From contig NMRB01001396.1 of assembly GCA_002633025.1 (NCBI GenBank), positions 43,847-107,846 on the forward strand: a stretch of 64,000 bases of DNA, in the 5' to 3' direction. The DNA is from Notospermus geniculatus (taxonomy: Eukaryota > Nemertea > Pilidiophora > Heteronemertea > Lineidae). The notes under the pieces are model-generated. The model was not told the DNA's origin. It made no database searches and was given only the letters and a program-made list of their open reading frames with translations. A program made the position numbers and the translations under genes. The first letter of the stretch is position 1; the number at the start of each line of letters is the position of its first letter. Shown one piece after another: positions 50,450 to 60,967 of the stretch.

Positions 50450-51092
50450 TAGTGAGGTTCCGCAGATCTGACAAACCACCAAAAGTACGAAATACGACGT
50501 TTGACTTCATTCCCGTGATGTAATCTATTCAGCAGATGGTTGGTACCATAAATATCGCCTGCTGCAAGAGCGTCTTTTAGCGTACATGTATGACGTTAGA
50601 CTGATAGAGTTATGGTGTATAAATTATTTATCTTTCCTTTCCACTTCGTAACTACGCAGTGGAAATTTAAAAATTCAAGATGCACCACTTTCTCTTTATT
50701 ACATGACATGCTAAAAGACGCACTGGCAACAGGCACATTGTGGTACCAACCATCTCCTCATTAGGTCCTGGTAATGAAGTTGAATTTCGTATTTCGTCGC
50801 CTACTTCCACTTGGTGATTCGTACACTGACAGGACGGCCGTGTCGGGTATGTTTATCCTTCCGGGACTCGTCTATCCTTGTTATTCATTGCCCAATAGGT
50901 AACCCAGGTACATGTACTTACATAACGCTTCTGCCATACCTCTCTGGCCACGAATAACAATTGATTGGACGAGTCAAATTCATCGGCGGAAGAGTAAGAA
51001 TTCAAATACGGTCGTCCTGGTGTACAAATCATCACACATTGGTCACAGTGACTTCGTGTTTCGTCAGATTTGCGAAACCTCACTGATATCGG
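50450..51092. mobile_element. Copy of the GTGAGGTTTCG repeat (also at 63025-63532)
   Basis: It shares GCAGATGGTTGGTACCA, AAGAGCGTCTTTTAGCGTA, CAAGATGCACCA and TTGAATTTCGTATTTCGTC with the copy near 63.2 kb. It ends with TTTCGTCAGATTTGCGAAAC. The two termini are inverted (GTGAGGTTCCGCAGATCTG and CAGATTTGCGAAACCTCAC). Confidence 0.7.
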
Positions 51093-51145
51093 TTTTTACA
51101 GAAACGTCAGACATCTTCACAGGAAACTTTTTCGTCTCAAGACTA

Positions 51146-51585
51146 CTCCGGTGGCAATCTCGTACCCAGAGATTAGTTACGCTCGGCCGAGGTTGATGGT
51201 CGCTACACTAATCTCTGGAGACGGCTAAGCCGTAGCGGTGGCTTCGGGAACCAAAATGCAGGCAAGTGCGTTACACACGGCGCATCCCGCTTCACAAGTT
51301 TATACAGTGCGCCAAGTAGTGCTGTGGATTTTCCTCAATAAATACAACAGATCCCTCGAAAAAACCTTTCTAAGGACATTTTTGTGTGTAACATTTTATA
51401 CTCAAGTCATCTCAAGTCATTTCAGTGCACTTGTGGTTAAAATTCGATTTAAAATTGCACGATACCAAAAATCACACCTAAGGCGTGAAAATGGCTAGCC
51501 GTCTCCAGATACATGTATTAGTGGAGCGACCTACAACCTCGGTCCGAGCGTAACGAATCTCTGGGTACGAGATTGCTCCGGAGGA
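51146..51585. mobile_element. TIR element with about 85-bp ends
   Basis: CTCCGGTGGCAATCTCGTAC and GTACGAGATTGCTCCGGAG are inverted copies, continuing through CCCAGAGATTAGTTACGCTC and GAGCGTAACGAATCTCTGGG to CTGGAGACGGCTA/TAGCCGTCTCCAG. Confidence 0.85.
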
Positions 51586-52058
51586 ATCCGGTGGATGATA
51601 GAATGTATACATTTTTCAAATCTTCAGTGACGGCGAGTGACAACATGGTAGTACATGTAAGCTGCAAGTTTAGTCATTCATGCTGTCAAGATGATAAGCT
51701 ACACGCTGTTGAGATGTTCCGAATCGGAGGCCCATGCCCGAACCTGTGTTGTAGGATCTGATATTCATGGTACATGTATTCCTACGCCAGGCCCGCTTTT
51801 TATTGTTAAAATCTACCCTGGATTTGTGCAGGATCCGGACAACAATCGAAAGGCTGGCAAATTATTGAATCCATGATCAGCAGCTTGATTCTCCTCTTGG
51901 ACATTAAACTACCTCCGCAGTTTCAAACCGCGCTCTGGAACTGATAAAGTTGGTGCTTGCCTTAAAGTATCACCAATAGACGGCGTTAGCTGTCCGATTC
52001 GGGGAATCCCCGCTAGGAATATGCCTTGCGACTTGCTGGGTACGGACCGAATTACCGG

Positions 52059-52435
52059 TACTGATTCTCGGCCTGCTGAAATGAAGCATCTGGAACCTTC
52101 AAAATGTCCGACAAGTGAGAACAGTTGCGTGATACATCGATCAAATTTGCGAACGGCGTTAATCTAGTTAGAATGCTGCACACAGATGTACACGATGTAG
52201 GCATGATGTACAGGTCTGCTAACTGATGCGCGCGCATCCTGCCTGGTAGGAATTCCGACCACACTTCCGGTTTTGAGACCCCGACACCAGTTCCTAACGT
52301 GCTGCACGGTGGAACTGGATACCGGTTTAATTCTCGGCATGCTGAAATGAAGCATCTGGAACCTTCAAAATATCCGACAAGTGAGAACAGTTGCGTGATA
52401 CATCGATCAAATTTGCGAACGGCGTTAATCTTTTG
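52059..52435. repeat. Two direct copies of an about 105-bp repeat
   Basis: TTCTCGGCCTGCTGAAATGA to GCGAACGGCGTTAATCT at 52065-52166 recurs at 52333-52434 with few changes. Confidence 0.85.
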
Positions 52436-52714
52436 CTGATTTTCGACATCGGGCAAAATATATGAATACACAGTCTACACCGAGTACACCTATCACAGCC
52501 AATCAGAAAGTGTATTACGGCGGCGCCGGATAAACCTGTGATGATGGCTTGTGATTGGATCTTTCGTAAAACGGCGCCGTCTAATGGTGATCCTTCACAT
52601 TTGGCGCCAGTCACATCAGTGCTTAATATGGGTCTATTCTTATGTGGGCAACTGATCCCCACTGGGGACGAGTGTACAGTGTTGTATGGCAGTTTTAGGG
52701 GCCTATTTATTCGG

Positions 52715-53640
52715 GAATGGATGATTGCTAACAAGCTCAAAATGAATGACACAAAAACTGAGTTCATCATTTTGAAACCGCCATCCCTGGAACATCGCCA
52801 CCTACCACCTGCTAGTCTCAAGATCGGATCGGTGTCCATTGCTCCCAGTTCATCGGCTAGAAATCTTGGCTTCATCTTTGACTCTGGATTTAACTGTCAT
52901 AACCAAATTTCTTAAGTTGTTTCTACTGGGTTTTATCATCTCCGATCCATTGCCTCTGTTAAGAAATATTTGTCCGCTGAGTCATTGACACCCTTGGTGC
53001 ATGCTTTTATAACATCACGGTTAGACTTTTGTAATTCTCTTTATTTCGGTCTGCCGGCATGCGAAATTCAGAGGCTGCAACGGTTGCAAAACCAGGCTGC
53101 TCGCCTGCTCACGGGGACCAAAAAGCGGGAGCACATCACCCCTGTCCTTGCGAGTTTGCATTGGCTCCCGGTGCAGCAACGTATCAAATTCAAGATCCTT
53201 TTATTTGCTTACAGGGCTGTGGCCGGCGCGGGGCCGGCTTACCTCGACTTGCCACTTCGCCAACAAACCCGGCGAACACGGTCCAGCACTGCACCTCTAC
53301 TCCACCAACCAATTGCCAGGAAGAGGTCGGCCGGCGACCGTGCTTTCCGGTTCTGCGCCCCGCAGCTCTGGAACGCTTTACCGCACGGTGTCCGTCAGTG
53401 TGACGTTTTTACGAGTTTTAAATCTGCTTTGAAGACTTCTCTTTTTAAGGAGGCGTTTTATTCCCATTAATTTCACAATGTTTTACCTTGCTCATTAATG
53501 TTTCATCTTCACGTATGTATTATTTCTCATTCGTATTGTTTTATGTTCCATTCTTACCTCTGTAAAGCGCCGCAGACAAATTTATTTTAATGCGGCGCTA
53601 TATAAATGCTTATTATTATTATTATAATTATTATTATAGC
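52715..53640 (+). mobile_element. 5'-truncated CR1/L2-like LINE, 3' end of reverse transcriptase ORF and tail
   Basis: One frame reads WMIANKLKMNDTKTEFI and SARNLGFIFDS, then, after an in-frame TAA at 52913-52915, LTPLVHAFITSRLDFCNSLY, RLQRLQNQAARLLTG and LHWLPVQQRIKFKILLF. This is the conserved C-terminal end of CR1/L2-type reverse transcriptase ORFs. The body stops at about 53470, followed by GGCGCTATATAAATG and an ATT-rich tail, as in L2/CR1 3' ends. The 5' truncation and the nonsense codon make it dead. Confidence 0.88.
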
Positions 53641-53935
53641 TCAAGGATAAGGGGCCGGTAGAGCTAGACTTGTACCCGGTCCCTACATAGCTCAGACGGA
53701 GAAAGGGACCGGTATTGGGCGGCCATACTTGGCAGAAAGCTGCCATATTACGACGTCATAGGGGATTCCCCTCAGTCCTGTCTTACTTACCTCGCATCCC
53801 AAAATAGCTAACCAATCAACTGCAACGTTACAAATTCAAGTTCAAAAAGAGCCAGCCAATCAACTACGTCGTTACATCAGGCAATACCGGTCCCTTATCC
53901 TTGAGCTATGTTGGGACCGGGAACCAGTCTAGGGG
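53640..53935. mobile_element. MITE-like element with AGCTCAAGGATAAGG inverted ends
   Basis: TAGCTCAAGGATAAGGGGCC and CCCTTATCCTTGAGCTA are inverted copies. Inside, GCCAATCAACTACGT and CTAACCAATCAACTGC are repeated. Confidence 0.7.
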
Positions 53936-54299
53936 TAAATGCGGCAAATTGCATAATGAAGGGATGTATAGACATGTGTTCATGATGAATGTACAAGAAT
54001 TAGATCAATATGTTAACTCATTCAGAACTTATGACCAAAAACGTAAAAGTAATAATCAGCAGCGCCACCTATTATTTTAGTTTTGCGTCAGGCATTTTGT
54101 AGATACGTCCCAGTACTAAGGAAGGAATTTAAAAAAAATATTAATCCATAGGGCTCAACTACAGCAAAAACCGGTTTTCACGAAAGCGACCAGAGCGCCC
54201 CCTTTATCTTAATTCCTGCTGAGGCATGATGGGACATAAAAAAAAATATTAAGTTGAGAACCGAGCGCCAAATTCGGCATTATTGGTTCTATAGACAAT

Positions 54300-54471
54300 A
54301 TTGGGCGATTTTAATGTAATGCAGGAGGAAACCGGAGTGCCCTGAGAAAACCTGCGCTGTCAAAGAGAGTCGCCCTCTCTATCACATGAGACACGGACCC
54401 GACCGGGAATCGAACCCGCGACCTCAGAGGTGACAGGCGCCGATGTTTCCATTGCGCCACTCTGACAGCCA
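54300..54471 (-). repeat. tRNA-derived SINE
   Basis: On the minus strand, AGTGGCGCAATGG (A box) and GCGGGTTCGATTCCC (B box) form a tRNA-like head at about 54471-54396. A body with CAGGTTTTCTCAGGGCACTC and CGGTTTCCTCC follows. The head lacks a pairing acceptor stem. Confidence 0.72.
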
Positions 54472-55309
54472 CACGGGACATCACCAGGCAACAACTTCCA
54501 ATCAAATTCCACCCAGGGTCTAATGTTTCTAGTATCCATGGTCTTATGTTGCTACAGCTGGTCTTAGGTCTTGGGTCTTTGCTTAAAAGCGCCNGTCCCC
54601 AAAATGGCATGAAACTTTGATATGGGCGTACACATGGATTTACGGCCTATTGTAAGTTCATGCTAAATAGGTATAAAGAGGAAGGGCCTGGCGCTTTATT
54701 TCCAGTTGTTACCGCTTGGTGTCAGCAGCGCATGGGACCTCACAGCTCATTAAAATTGAGAATAAAATCCGCTTCAAACGGTCGTGATTGCCAGACATTC
54801 ACAGACATGCTAGAGATGGTGTTGAAAATAGACAGGATTAGCACCTTTCCGACTCCGACTCCGACTACAACTACGAGAACGAATTGCAGTCCGCTGTCGT
54901 CTCCTAGATAAAAACGATTTGATAGACGTTTGCACATCGTAAAATGCCATAACTTTGTGGCAGAATAATTTTGACTCGTAATCCGAAGTGCACCTAAATC
55001 GCAAATATCATAGTCGTATTTCAAGTCGTAACGACTAGGATTACGAGTTCAATATTCATAATTTATCCGTATTTCCGATTTATAAGGCCAAATTTTTCTG
55101 CCTTCAATACATGTATATGGTGTTTGATGAATTGAAAACGTCTACCAGCTCGTTTTAATCAAGGATGTCCACAGCGGACTGCAATTCGTTCTCGTAGTTG
55201 AAGTCGGAGTCGGAGTCGGAAAGGTGCTAATCCTGTCTAATAAGGGTCTCCTTGTGAATCAGTTAGCGTATACTGTAGTAAGCCTTTTCCGCCTACATTT
55301 TGTTTTAAG

Positions 55310-55434
55310 GTACCACTAGATGTGGCAACAAGTGCCCACATACAAATTCGTATTTTTGGGATTTTGAAAGTGTGATCAATGGATTCAAATGCAGGGAAGG
55401 CCAGGACGACATGTGTGTGGACGCAATATGTATG
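55310..55434 (+). pseudogene. Duplicate of exon 11
   Basis: The exon is 125 bases with TTTTAAG and GTAAGA splice sites kept. It differs from the parent at a few residues (GNKCPHTNSYFWDFES against GNRCPQKNSYFWHDEA; VDAICM against VDGICM). The frame is intact. Confidence 0.9.
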
Positions 55435-55912
55435 GTAAGACACCCTTTTCCCTGAAGTAATCGAGCATACACGGAGAGTTGTTTCGCGACTTAAATCGTT
55501 GATAGGCTAGCGTGTAAGCATGCGGCGCGGAGCAATGTGTCCCCCCCCCAACGCCTCAACTGATATCATTGTATATATTCATCTGCGAACTTATTAAACT
55601 ATCCTGGAAACCCAGAAGCAAGAAGGCCACAATAAAAAAATACTTCTTTAGCGTCCCCTCCCGACCTGAAAAATGCCAAACCCCTCAATTTTTTGTAATG
55701 CATTTTCCATTAAAAAATTGCCTACTCCAAAATTTGAAAATAAAAAAAAATATTCGTTTTTGACCTATCTTTTCAGCTAAAAGCTACTAAAAATAAAAAT
55801 AAAAACCTCCCTCCCGACCCTGAAAAACTAAAGTGCCCGGACGCTAAACAAGTAATTTTTTTATCTGGCCTAAATGTATTCTATTTCATGACCGAGCCAG
55901 GAAAACGGAGGC

Positions 55913-56089
55913 CCGGTGTAACGTTTTTCAGTGAGCCCGTGAGCCAGTGTGACAAGACAATAGATTGACGGAATAAGCGGCGACTGGACAATGAGCGACA
56001 CACAGAGAAACAGCGAGTTCGTTTCCCAGTGTGTTCCGAACAATGGGAATCACACAGAAAAACGGCCACAGTGAAAAACGTTACACCGG
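55913..56089. mobile_element. MITE, family 3
   Basis: CCCGGTGTAACGTTTTTCAG and GTGAAAAACGTTACACCGGG ends. It has no counterpart at the matching place in the parent intron 11, so it was probably inserted after the duplication or belongs to a part that was not duplicated. Confidence 0.82.
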
Positions 56090-56113
56090 GAATGGAGGCC
56101 TGTCACCGAAATT

Positions 56114-56242
56114 AGAGAGTTTTCGCAAAGCGCCTGAAACGCCAACGCCAACGCCAAACCCATTGTTCGATGCCACAAAGAGAGCACCGAACAAAAGGAT
56201 AGACATTCACGTTGGCGTTTCAGGGTCTTTGCGAAAACTCTA
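56114..56242. mobile_element. MITE, family 1, just before the exon 12 duplicate
   Basis: AGAGAGTTTTCGCAAAGCGC and TCTTTGCGAAAACTCT ends. It is orthologous by position to 46911-47041. Confidence 0.85.
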
Positions 56243-56266
56243 TAATGTCCTTTTTCTTTACCAAAG

Positions 56267-56480
56267 ACGGTTGGATGCGATAAGAGCTTCTACTCGACAA
56301 AACGAAGGGATGCCTGTGGTGTGTGTGGCGGGGACGGGAAGACCTGCCGGGTCATGAGCGGAAATTTCCTTGGCCAAAAATTGGGCTGGGACCTGATCAC
56401 AGTTTTACCAAAAGGTTCGCGGGACATCTATGTCACGATAAATGCCGATTTGCAGGAGCATATGACGCGAAACGTCATTG
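56267..56480 (+). pseudogene. Duplicate of exon 12
   Basis: The exon is 214 bases. One codon (a Lys in GCDKKSFYS) is lost in frame. The rest, including CGVCGGDGKTC, is kept, with GTAAGT donor and phase 1 out. Confidence 0.92.
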
Positions 56481-56586
56481 GTAAGTACGGTATGCAAAGA
56501 GGTGGGTGGCATCAAATTGGATTTGAGCATTAAGGCGCGGCTCCACATGACAGTTTTCTGTTGAAAGTTTGCTGCCAGATAGTAAA

Positions 56587-56835
56587 GGCCCGTCTACCCG
56601 ATCATACTTTTGTTCAAAACATCATCATACATTTGTTTGATGATGTTCATGGCCAAATGTGTGATCGGTGTGGACCGTTTTCCCAACAAACTTGAATAGC
56701 ATCCAACACGTATGATGATGTTCAAACTTTTAGCTGTATTGGGTAGACGGAAATCCACAACAATCTTGGACATCATCATACAAATGTATGACGATGTTTT
56801 GAACAAATGTATGATCGTGTAGATGGGCCTAATGA
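56587..56835. mobile_element. MITE, ATCATCATACA-rich foldback
   Basis: AGGCCCGTCTACCCGATCAT and ATGATCGTGTAGATGGGCCT are inverted ends. Inside, AACATCATCATAC alternates with its complement. Confidence 0.82.
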
Positions 56836-56989
56836 CTATCCTGTGGAAGTTGTTCAGCTAGTGACTGTATGACAGCAATATTGCTGGAGCGGCACCTTTA
56901 TGACGGCAGTCAAACAGGTTTTGCATGAATATAGACATTTCTTCGCCAATAGTCGCAATGGCGGTGTCGTATTCGTCGAGTGAATATTT

Positions 56990-57582
56990 TAAGGCTCGTC
57001 TACACGATCATACATTTGTTCAAAACACCATCATACATTTGTATGATGATGTCCAAGCTTGTTGGTCGATTTCTGTCTTGTGACAATGCAGCTAAAATTT
57101 TGAACATCATCATACATTGTTCAAAGCAGCATCATAATCTTGTATGATGATGTTCAAGTTTGTTGTGGATTTCGATCTACAGTCCAACATTCATGGACAT
57201 TGTATGATGAAGTATGATGGAGAAAGGATAATGTTGGATGCTGTTCAAGTTTGTTGGGAAAACCGTCCACACGATCATACATTTGTCCTGAACATCATCA
57301 CACATTTTTTTTGGGATGTTTTGCATTGGCAAGATGAAACATGCAGCTAAAAATTTGAACATCATCATACATGTTCAGGTTTGTTGGGAAAACAGTCCAC
57401 ACGATCATACATTTGTCCATGAACATCATCATACGAATTTGAACATCATCATACATGTTGGTTGCTGTTCAAGTTTGTTGGGAAAACAGCCTACACAATC
57501 AAATATCTGTCCATGAACATCATCATACAAATGTATGAGGATGTTTTGAACAAATGTCTGATCGTGTAGACAGGCCTTTAGG
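56990..57582. mobile_element. Complex foldback element related to 56587-56835
   Basis: AAGGCTCGTCTACACGATCA and TGATCGTGTAGACAGGCCTT are inverted ends. Multiple internal copies of TTCAAGTTTGTTGGGAAAAC and AACATCATCATAC suggest that related elements inserted into each other. Confidence 0.75.
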
Positions 57583-57637
57583 TACATTTGAGATTTCGTG
57601 ACAAATGCAATGACCATATGCGTCGGCACCGAAAATT

Positions 57638-57782
57638 AGAGAGATTAAGAAATCGACAAACGTAAACTTTACGGCAACGTTATTCATTCATACTACACAT
57701 TCACCAGATTTAATATTGCATTTTCGGTACAAAAATAACGTTATTATCGTTAACCTTTATCGTTTGATTTCTTAACCTCCCT
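57638..57782. mobile_element. MITE, family 2 (first tandem copy)
   Basis: GAGATTAAGAAATCGACAAA and TTTGATTTCTTAACCTCCCT ends. It has lost a few bases relative to the second copy (AATCGACAAA against AATCAAACGACAAA). Confidence 0.85.
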
Positions 57783-57849
57783 AATGCCTGTACGCCGGAA
57801 ATGGTGAGATGGGGCTGCGGGCGTATGTCTTTGACTTTCCATTTAACAG

Positions 57850-57870
57850 AACTTACTGGAGAAGGGAATC
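57850..57870 (+). pseudogene. First 21 bases of the exon 13 duplicate, truncated
   Basis: The acceptor TTTAACAG and the start of exon 13 are present, then the sequence breaks at the tandem duplication junction. Confidence 0.8.
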
Positions 57871-58122
57871 AGGGAAAACAGTCCACACGATCATACATTT
57901 GTCCATGAACATCATCATACGAATTTGAACATCATCATACGTGTTGGTTGCTGTTCAAGTTTGTTGGGAAAACAGCCTACACAATCAAATATCTGTCCAT
58001 GAACATCATCAAACAAATGTATGAGGATGTTTTGAACAAATGTATGATCGTGTAGACAGGCCTTTAGGTACATTTGAGATTTCGTGACAAATGCAATGAC
58101 CATATGCGTCGGCACCGAAAAT

Positions 58123-58276
58123 TAGAGAGATTAAGAAATCAAACGACAAACGTAAACTTTACGGCAACGTTATTCATTCATACTACACATTCACCAGATT
58201 TAATATTGCATTTTCGGTACAAAAATAACGTTATTGTTATCGTTAACCTTTATCGTTTGATTTCTTAACCTCCCTA
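58123..58276. mobile_element. MITE, family 2 (second tandem copy)
   Basis: GAGATTAAGAAATCAAACGA and TTTGATTTCTTAACCTCCCT ends. Confidence 0.85.
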
Positions 58277-58342
58277 ATGCCTGTACGCCGGAAATGGTGA
58301 GATGGGGCTGCGGGCGTATGTCTTTGACTTTCCATTTAACAG

Positions 58343-58401
58343 AACTTACTGGAGAAGGGAATCCAGAAGATTGGGGAACTAAAAAACCAACACAGGGATA
58401 G
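58343..58401 (+). pseudogene. Exon 13 duplicate, truncated by deletion
   Basis: About 53 bases match the parent (LTGEGNPEDWGTKKP), then the deletion junction, then TAG at 58399-58401. The parent donor site is lost. Confidence 0.88.
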
Positions 58402-58514
58402 CATGATAGCTTTATTACGTCGACCTTTTCAGGGTTGCTCCCCAAAATGCACCCTTTGTGAGAGTAATTGGCGATGTTCTCCGACGAATTTCATAGTAAA
58501 ATTTTACGAAGACT

Positions 58515-58680
58515 AAGGTGCCTCTCCTCATGAGAGTTTTCTTGCGCAAGTTGGCTCCCTATAGGCAACTCAACTGCGAGCAAATGTTTATGTCATTGGT
58601 CCCAGCGTAAGCCGTGAGAAAACAAATAATGGTGAATTGCCCATTGTGAGCCAACTTCTGGACGTGGAGAGGCACCTTAA
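58515..58680. mobile_element. MITE with AAGGTGCCTCTCC inverted ends
   Basis: CTAAGGTGCCTCTCC at the left and GGAGAGGCACCTTAAG at the right are inverted copies. The right flank is TTAA. Inner pairs are GTTGGCTC and GAGCCAAC. Confidence 0.8.
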
Positions 58681-58743
58681 GACAAAATAACCATGCTAAC
58701 GATACGACCTTCCGCATATACATGTACGTTCTTCTGATTTCAG

Positions 58744-58815
58744 CTGAGGAGGAGTACAGGTGCTGGACGTAACCTTGGTGTTCCGTGGAAATATGTTATT
58801 GATGTCAATATCTAA
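58744..58815 (+). pseudogene. Duplicate of exon 15
   Basis: The frame is intact with TTTCAG acceptor and TAA. It differs from the parent at two residues (Thr for Ala, Ile for Asn before the stop). Confidence 0.85.
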
Positions 58816-59130
58816 TTCAGGTATCGTCATATTATGCTGCCTTCCCTCGTGATCCTCGGATGAAAAAAAAGAAAATATCTGTGCACTGGTGTTACTACTT
58901 TTTTTCGGAAACGGAGTAAGATCCAGGGATTTTGATGTGACCCTCTACATTCCAGCTACAAAAATTCTTTGATATACACATGTATGCATCTGTATGTAGG
59001 CCTGCGTCTATACACTGAAATTGACAATTGAATCAGAGAGTACGATAGTAAATACACAATACCGACAATAGCTCAGAACTAGGTACATGTACAGTCATGG
59101 ACATTAGTTTATCACTACACCTGATACTTT

Positions 59131-59978
59131 GAATATTTCAAATATATTTCTGGGCCGATTTTAACAGGGTTTGTTCCATATGAAAGTACATCTGGTTGGT
59201 CACATTCCTGCATCAAAATTTTGAAAATTTGGAAATATCTTAATTACGTAATAGCTCACCAGAAAAAATCCTAAAAATCAACATTTTTATGACGTAACCT
59301 TTTTGTGACTTTTGTTGCAGCTTTGATAGAGTGGAACCGTCTAAGGATCGTGGACTTTGTTTCATCAAAATCTGTTGAGTGGTTGCTGAGATATTTGAGA
59401 TTATCAAAATTTCGATAATTTGAGATTTTTCTATTTTTCACAAAATTTTGATATCAGCAGACAGAGCTCACCAAAAACCACGAGGTATGAAGTTTTGGAA
59501 CGTTTAGCCGAAACTGGTTAGAAGTTGAGCCTGTTTTTCAAAATATCAACATTTTGTTACTCTGAAAAATACGCAATATATGTGCCCAGTTAACACAAAA
59601 AGTTCCAAAATTTTGTAAATCCACATTCTGAGGTTAGCTTTATCTAATGGCATCAAAATTTCCTACAAAACACGAATATCTCAAAATATCAAAATTTTGA
59701 TAATCTCAAATATCTCAATAACCACTCAACATATTTTGATTAAACAAAGCCCAAAATCCTTAGAAAGTTCCACTCTATCACATCTGCAACAAAAATCACA
59801 AAAATATTACTTAATAAAAAGTTTGATTTTTTAGTGCTTTTTTCTGATGAGCTACAAAAATTACATAATTACGATATTTTCAAATTTCGAAACTTTTGAT
59901 GCAGAAATATGACCAATAAGATTGTTTTTCATATGGAACAAACCGTGTTAAAATTGGCCCAGTAGTATTTGAAATACT
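59131..59978. mobile_element. Foldback element, about 850 bp with about 300-bp arms
   Basis: ATTTCTGGGCCGATTTTAAC and GTTAAAATTGGCCCAG are inverted, continuing through GATAGAGTGGAAC/GTTCCACTCTATC and TGAGATTATCAAAATTT/AAATTTTGATAATCTCA. The arms are AT-rich and diverged. Confidence 0.82.
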
Positions 59979-60612
59979 GTAAAATCGGACTTGTAACATC
60001 ACTTTGGTAGACCAGCCCACTTCATTACTATGATGGTCACATGACTGCACATCAACAGTCTGCAATACAAGCTGCGTTCTGATTGGTTTACAAACACAAT
60101 TGGCCAAATGACCATTCGAATTGAACTGTAATGTGACATTGACAGGCCTATTTTGAATGGAGTGAATACATGTGATCAGCTCTGATCATTCCCGAATAGG
60201 AAGCATTGGCTGTGCATCAATGGTTCTGCGGGTTGTCACAAAAAATTAACACAATGATGTCTTTTTTCACAACACCCTGTAAAGAACATGGTCCATTACT
60301 GCTGTTACGACCAACAATTGCGTTCATGAAAAGTGACCGACCCGGGGTGATCGATTAGGCAATCAAGATCATGCCCTTCTATCCAAGGCCTAGTCAGTGC
60401 CACTGTGCAAAATCGTAAACAATGATTGGATAAAAGACGCATATTCAACAGAATAACCACTCCCAGCTCGCTAAAGTGGGCTGGACCTTCTAATACCTGA
60501 AGTGATGTTACAAGTNGACCCAATGCTGCTCGACTCATTATTCAGCAGGATCAGTCGACTTTAAAAACACCCCTACCGTTGCCGCATCGGAGCACGAGTC
60601 GCATGTATCTCC

Positions 60613-60799
60613 TTAAAGGCCTGTATCCACTACAACGGTTTGCGGTGCGGTTTGCGGCGCGGGAGCGATTTTCACAGGCATTGGGACAATTAACACGCCA
60701 TGTATTGTTAAACCATCGAAGGATTATCCAAAACCCTGTGAAAAAATCCCGGCGCGGCAAACCGCAACGGTAACCCGGACTAGTGGATACAGGCCTTAA
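60613..60799. mobile_element. TTAA-flanked MITE (AAAGGCCTGTATCCACTA ends)
   Basis: TTAAAGGCCTGTATCCACTA and TAGTGGATACAGGCCTTAA are inverted ends with TTAA on both sides. Inside, GCGGTTTGCGGCGCGG pairs with CCGGCGCGGCAAACCGC. Confidence 0.88.
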
Positions 60800-60955
60800 A
60801 GCGGGTGATCCACTGTTGCGATTTTGGCTTAAGACGGGGTTGCGTTCCCTTGCGGTTACCTTATAAGGACTTCCGATTACCGTACCATATAAGGTAACCG
60901 CAAGGGAACGCAACCCCGTCTCAAGCCAAAATCGCAACAGTGGATCACCCGCTTA
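60798..60955. mobile_element. Near-perfect palindromic MITE abutting the previous one
   Basis: AAGCGGGTGATCCACTGTTG and CAACAGTGGATCACCCGCTT are inverted. The arms of about 70 bases match almost throughout (GACGGGGTTGCGTTCCCTTG / CAAGGGAACGCAACCCCGTC). Confidence 0.92.
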
Positions 60956-60967
60956 TAGCTGACGACA

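Larger units (their letters stand above)
48930..55309. other. Region between gene and pseudogene
   Basis: No further ADAMTS exon and no other gene are recognised. Contents are the nested palindromes (49390-49750), inverted-repeat elements, a LINE tail and a SINE. From 54620 to 55240 an inverted pair (CCTTTCCGACTCCGACTC and GAGTCGGAGTCGGAAAGG) marks another foldback element. Confidence 0.6.
57386..58357. repeat. 486-bp tandem duplication inside the pseudogene
   Basis: The block starting GGGAAAACAGTCCACACG at 57386 is repeated from 57872. The repeat unit includes part of the foldback element, a family 2 MITE and the first 21 bases of the exon 13 duplicate. The copies are almost identical, so it is recent or has been converted. 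Confidence 0.88.
55310..58815 (+). pseudogene. Partial duplicate of the ADAMTS-like gene 3' end
   Basis: Copies of exons 11, 12, part of 13, and 15 occur in order, each with its splice sites and original phase. Exon 14 and the last 75 bases of exon 13 are missing. The junction near 58396 joins exon 13 sequence to DNA that in the parent lies 37 bases after exon 14, which matches a single 585-base deletion (parent 47765-48349). Reading through the junction gives a stop at 58399. No exon 1-10 copies are seen between 48.9 and 55.3 kb. It could still supply alternative 3' exons to the parent gene, but the deletion argues for a pseudogene. Confidence 0.88.

Noticed and set aside
53059-53432. Alternative frames overlapping the LINE reverse-transcriptase tail
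   Set aside because: Shadows of the CR1/L2-like frame, which alone shows family motifs.
54396-54471. Working tRNA gene on the minus strand
   Set aside because: Same reason: the tRNA-like head continues into a SINE body and lacks a pairing acceptor stem.
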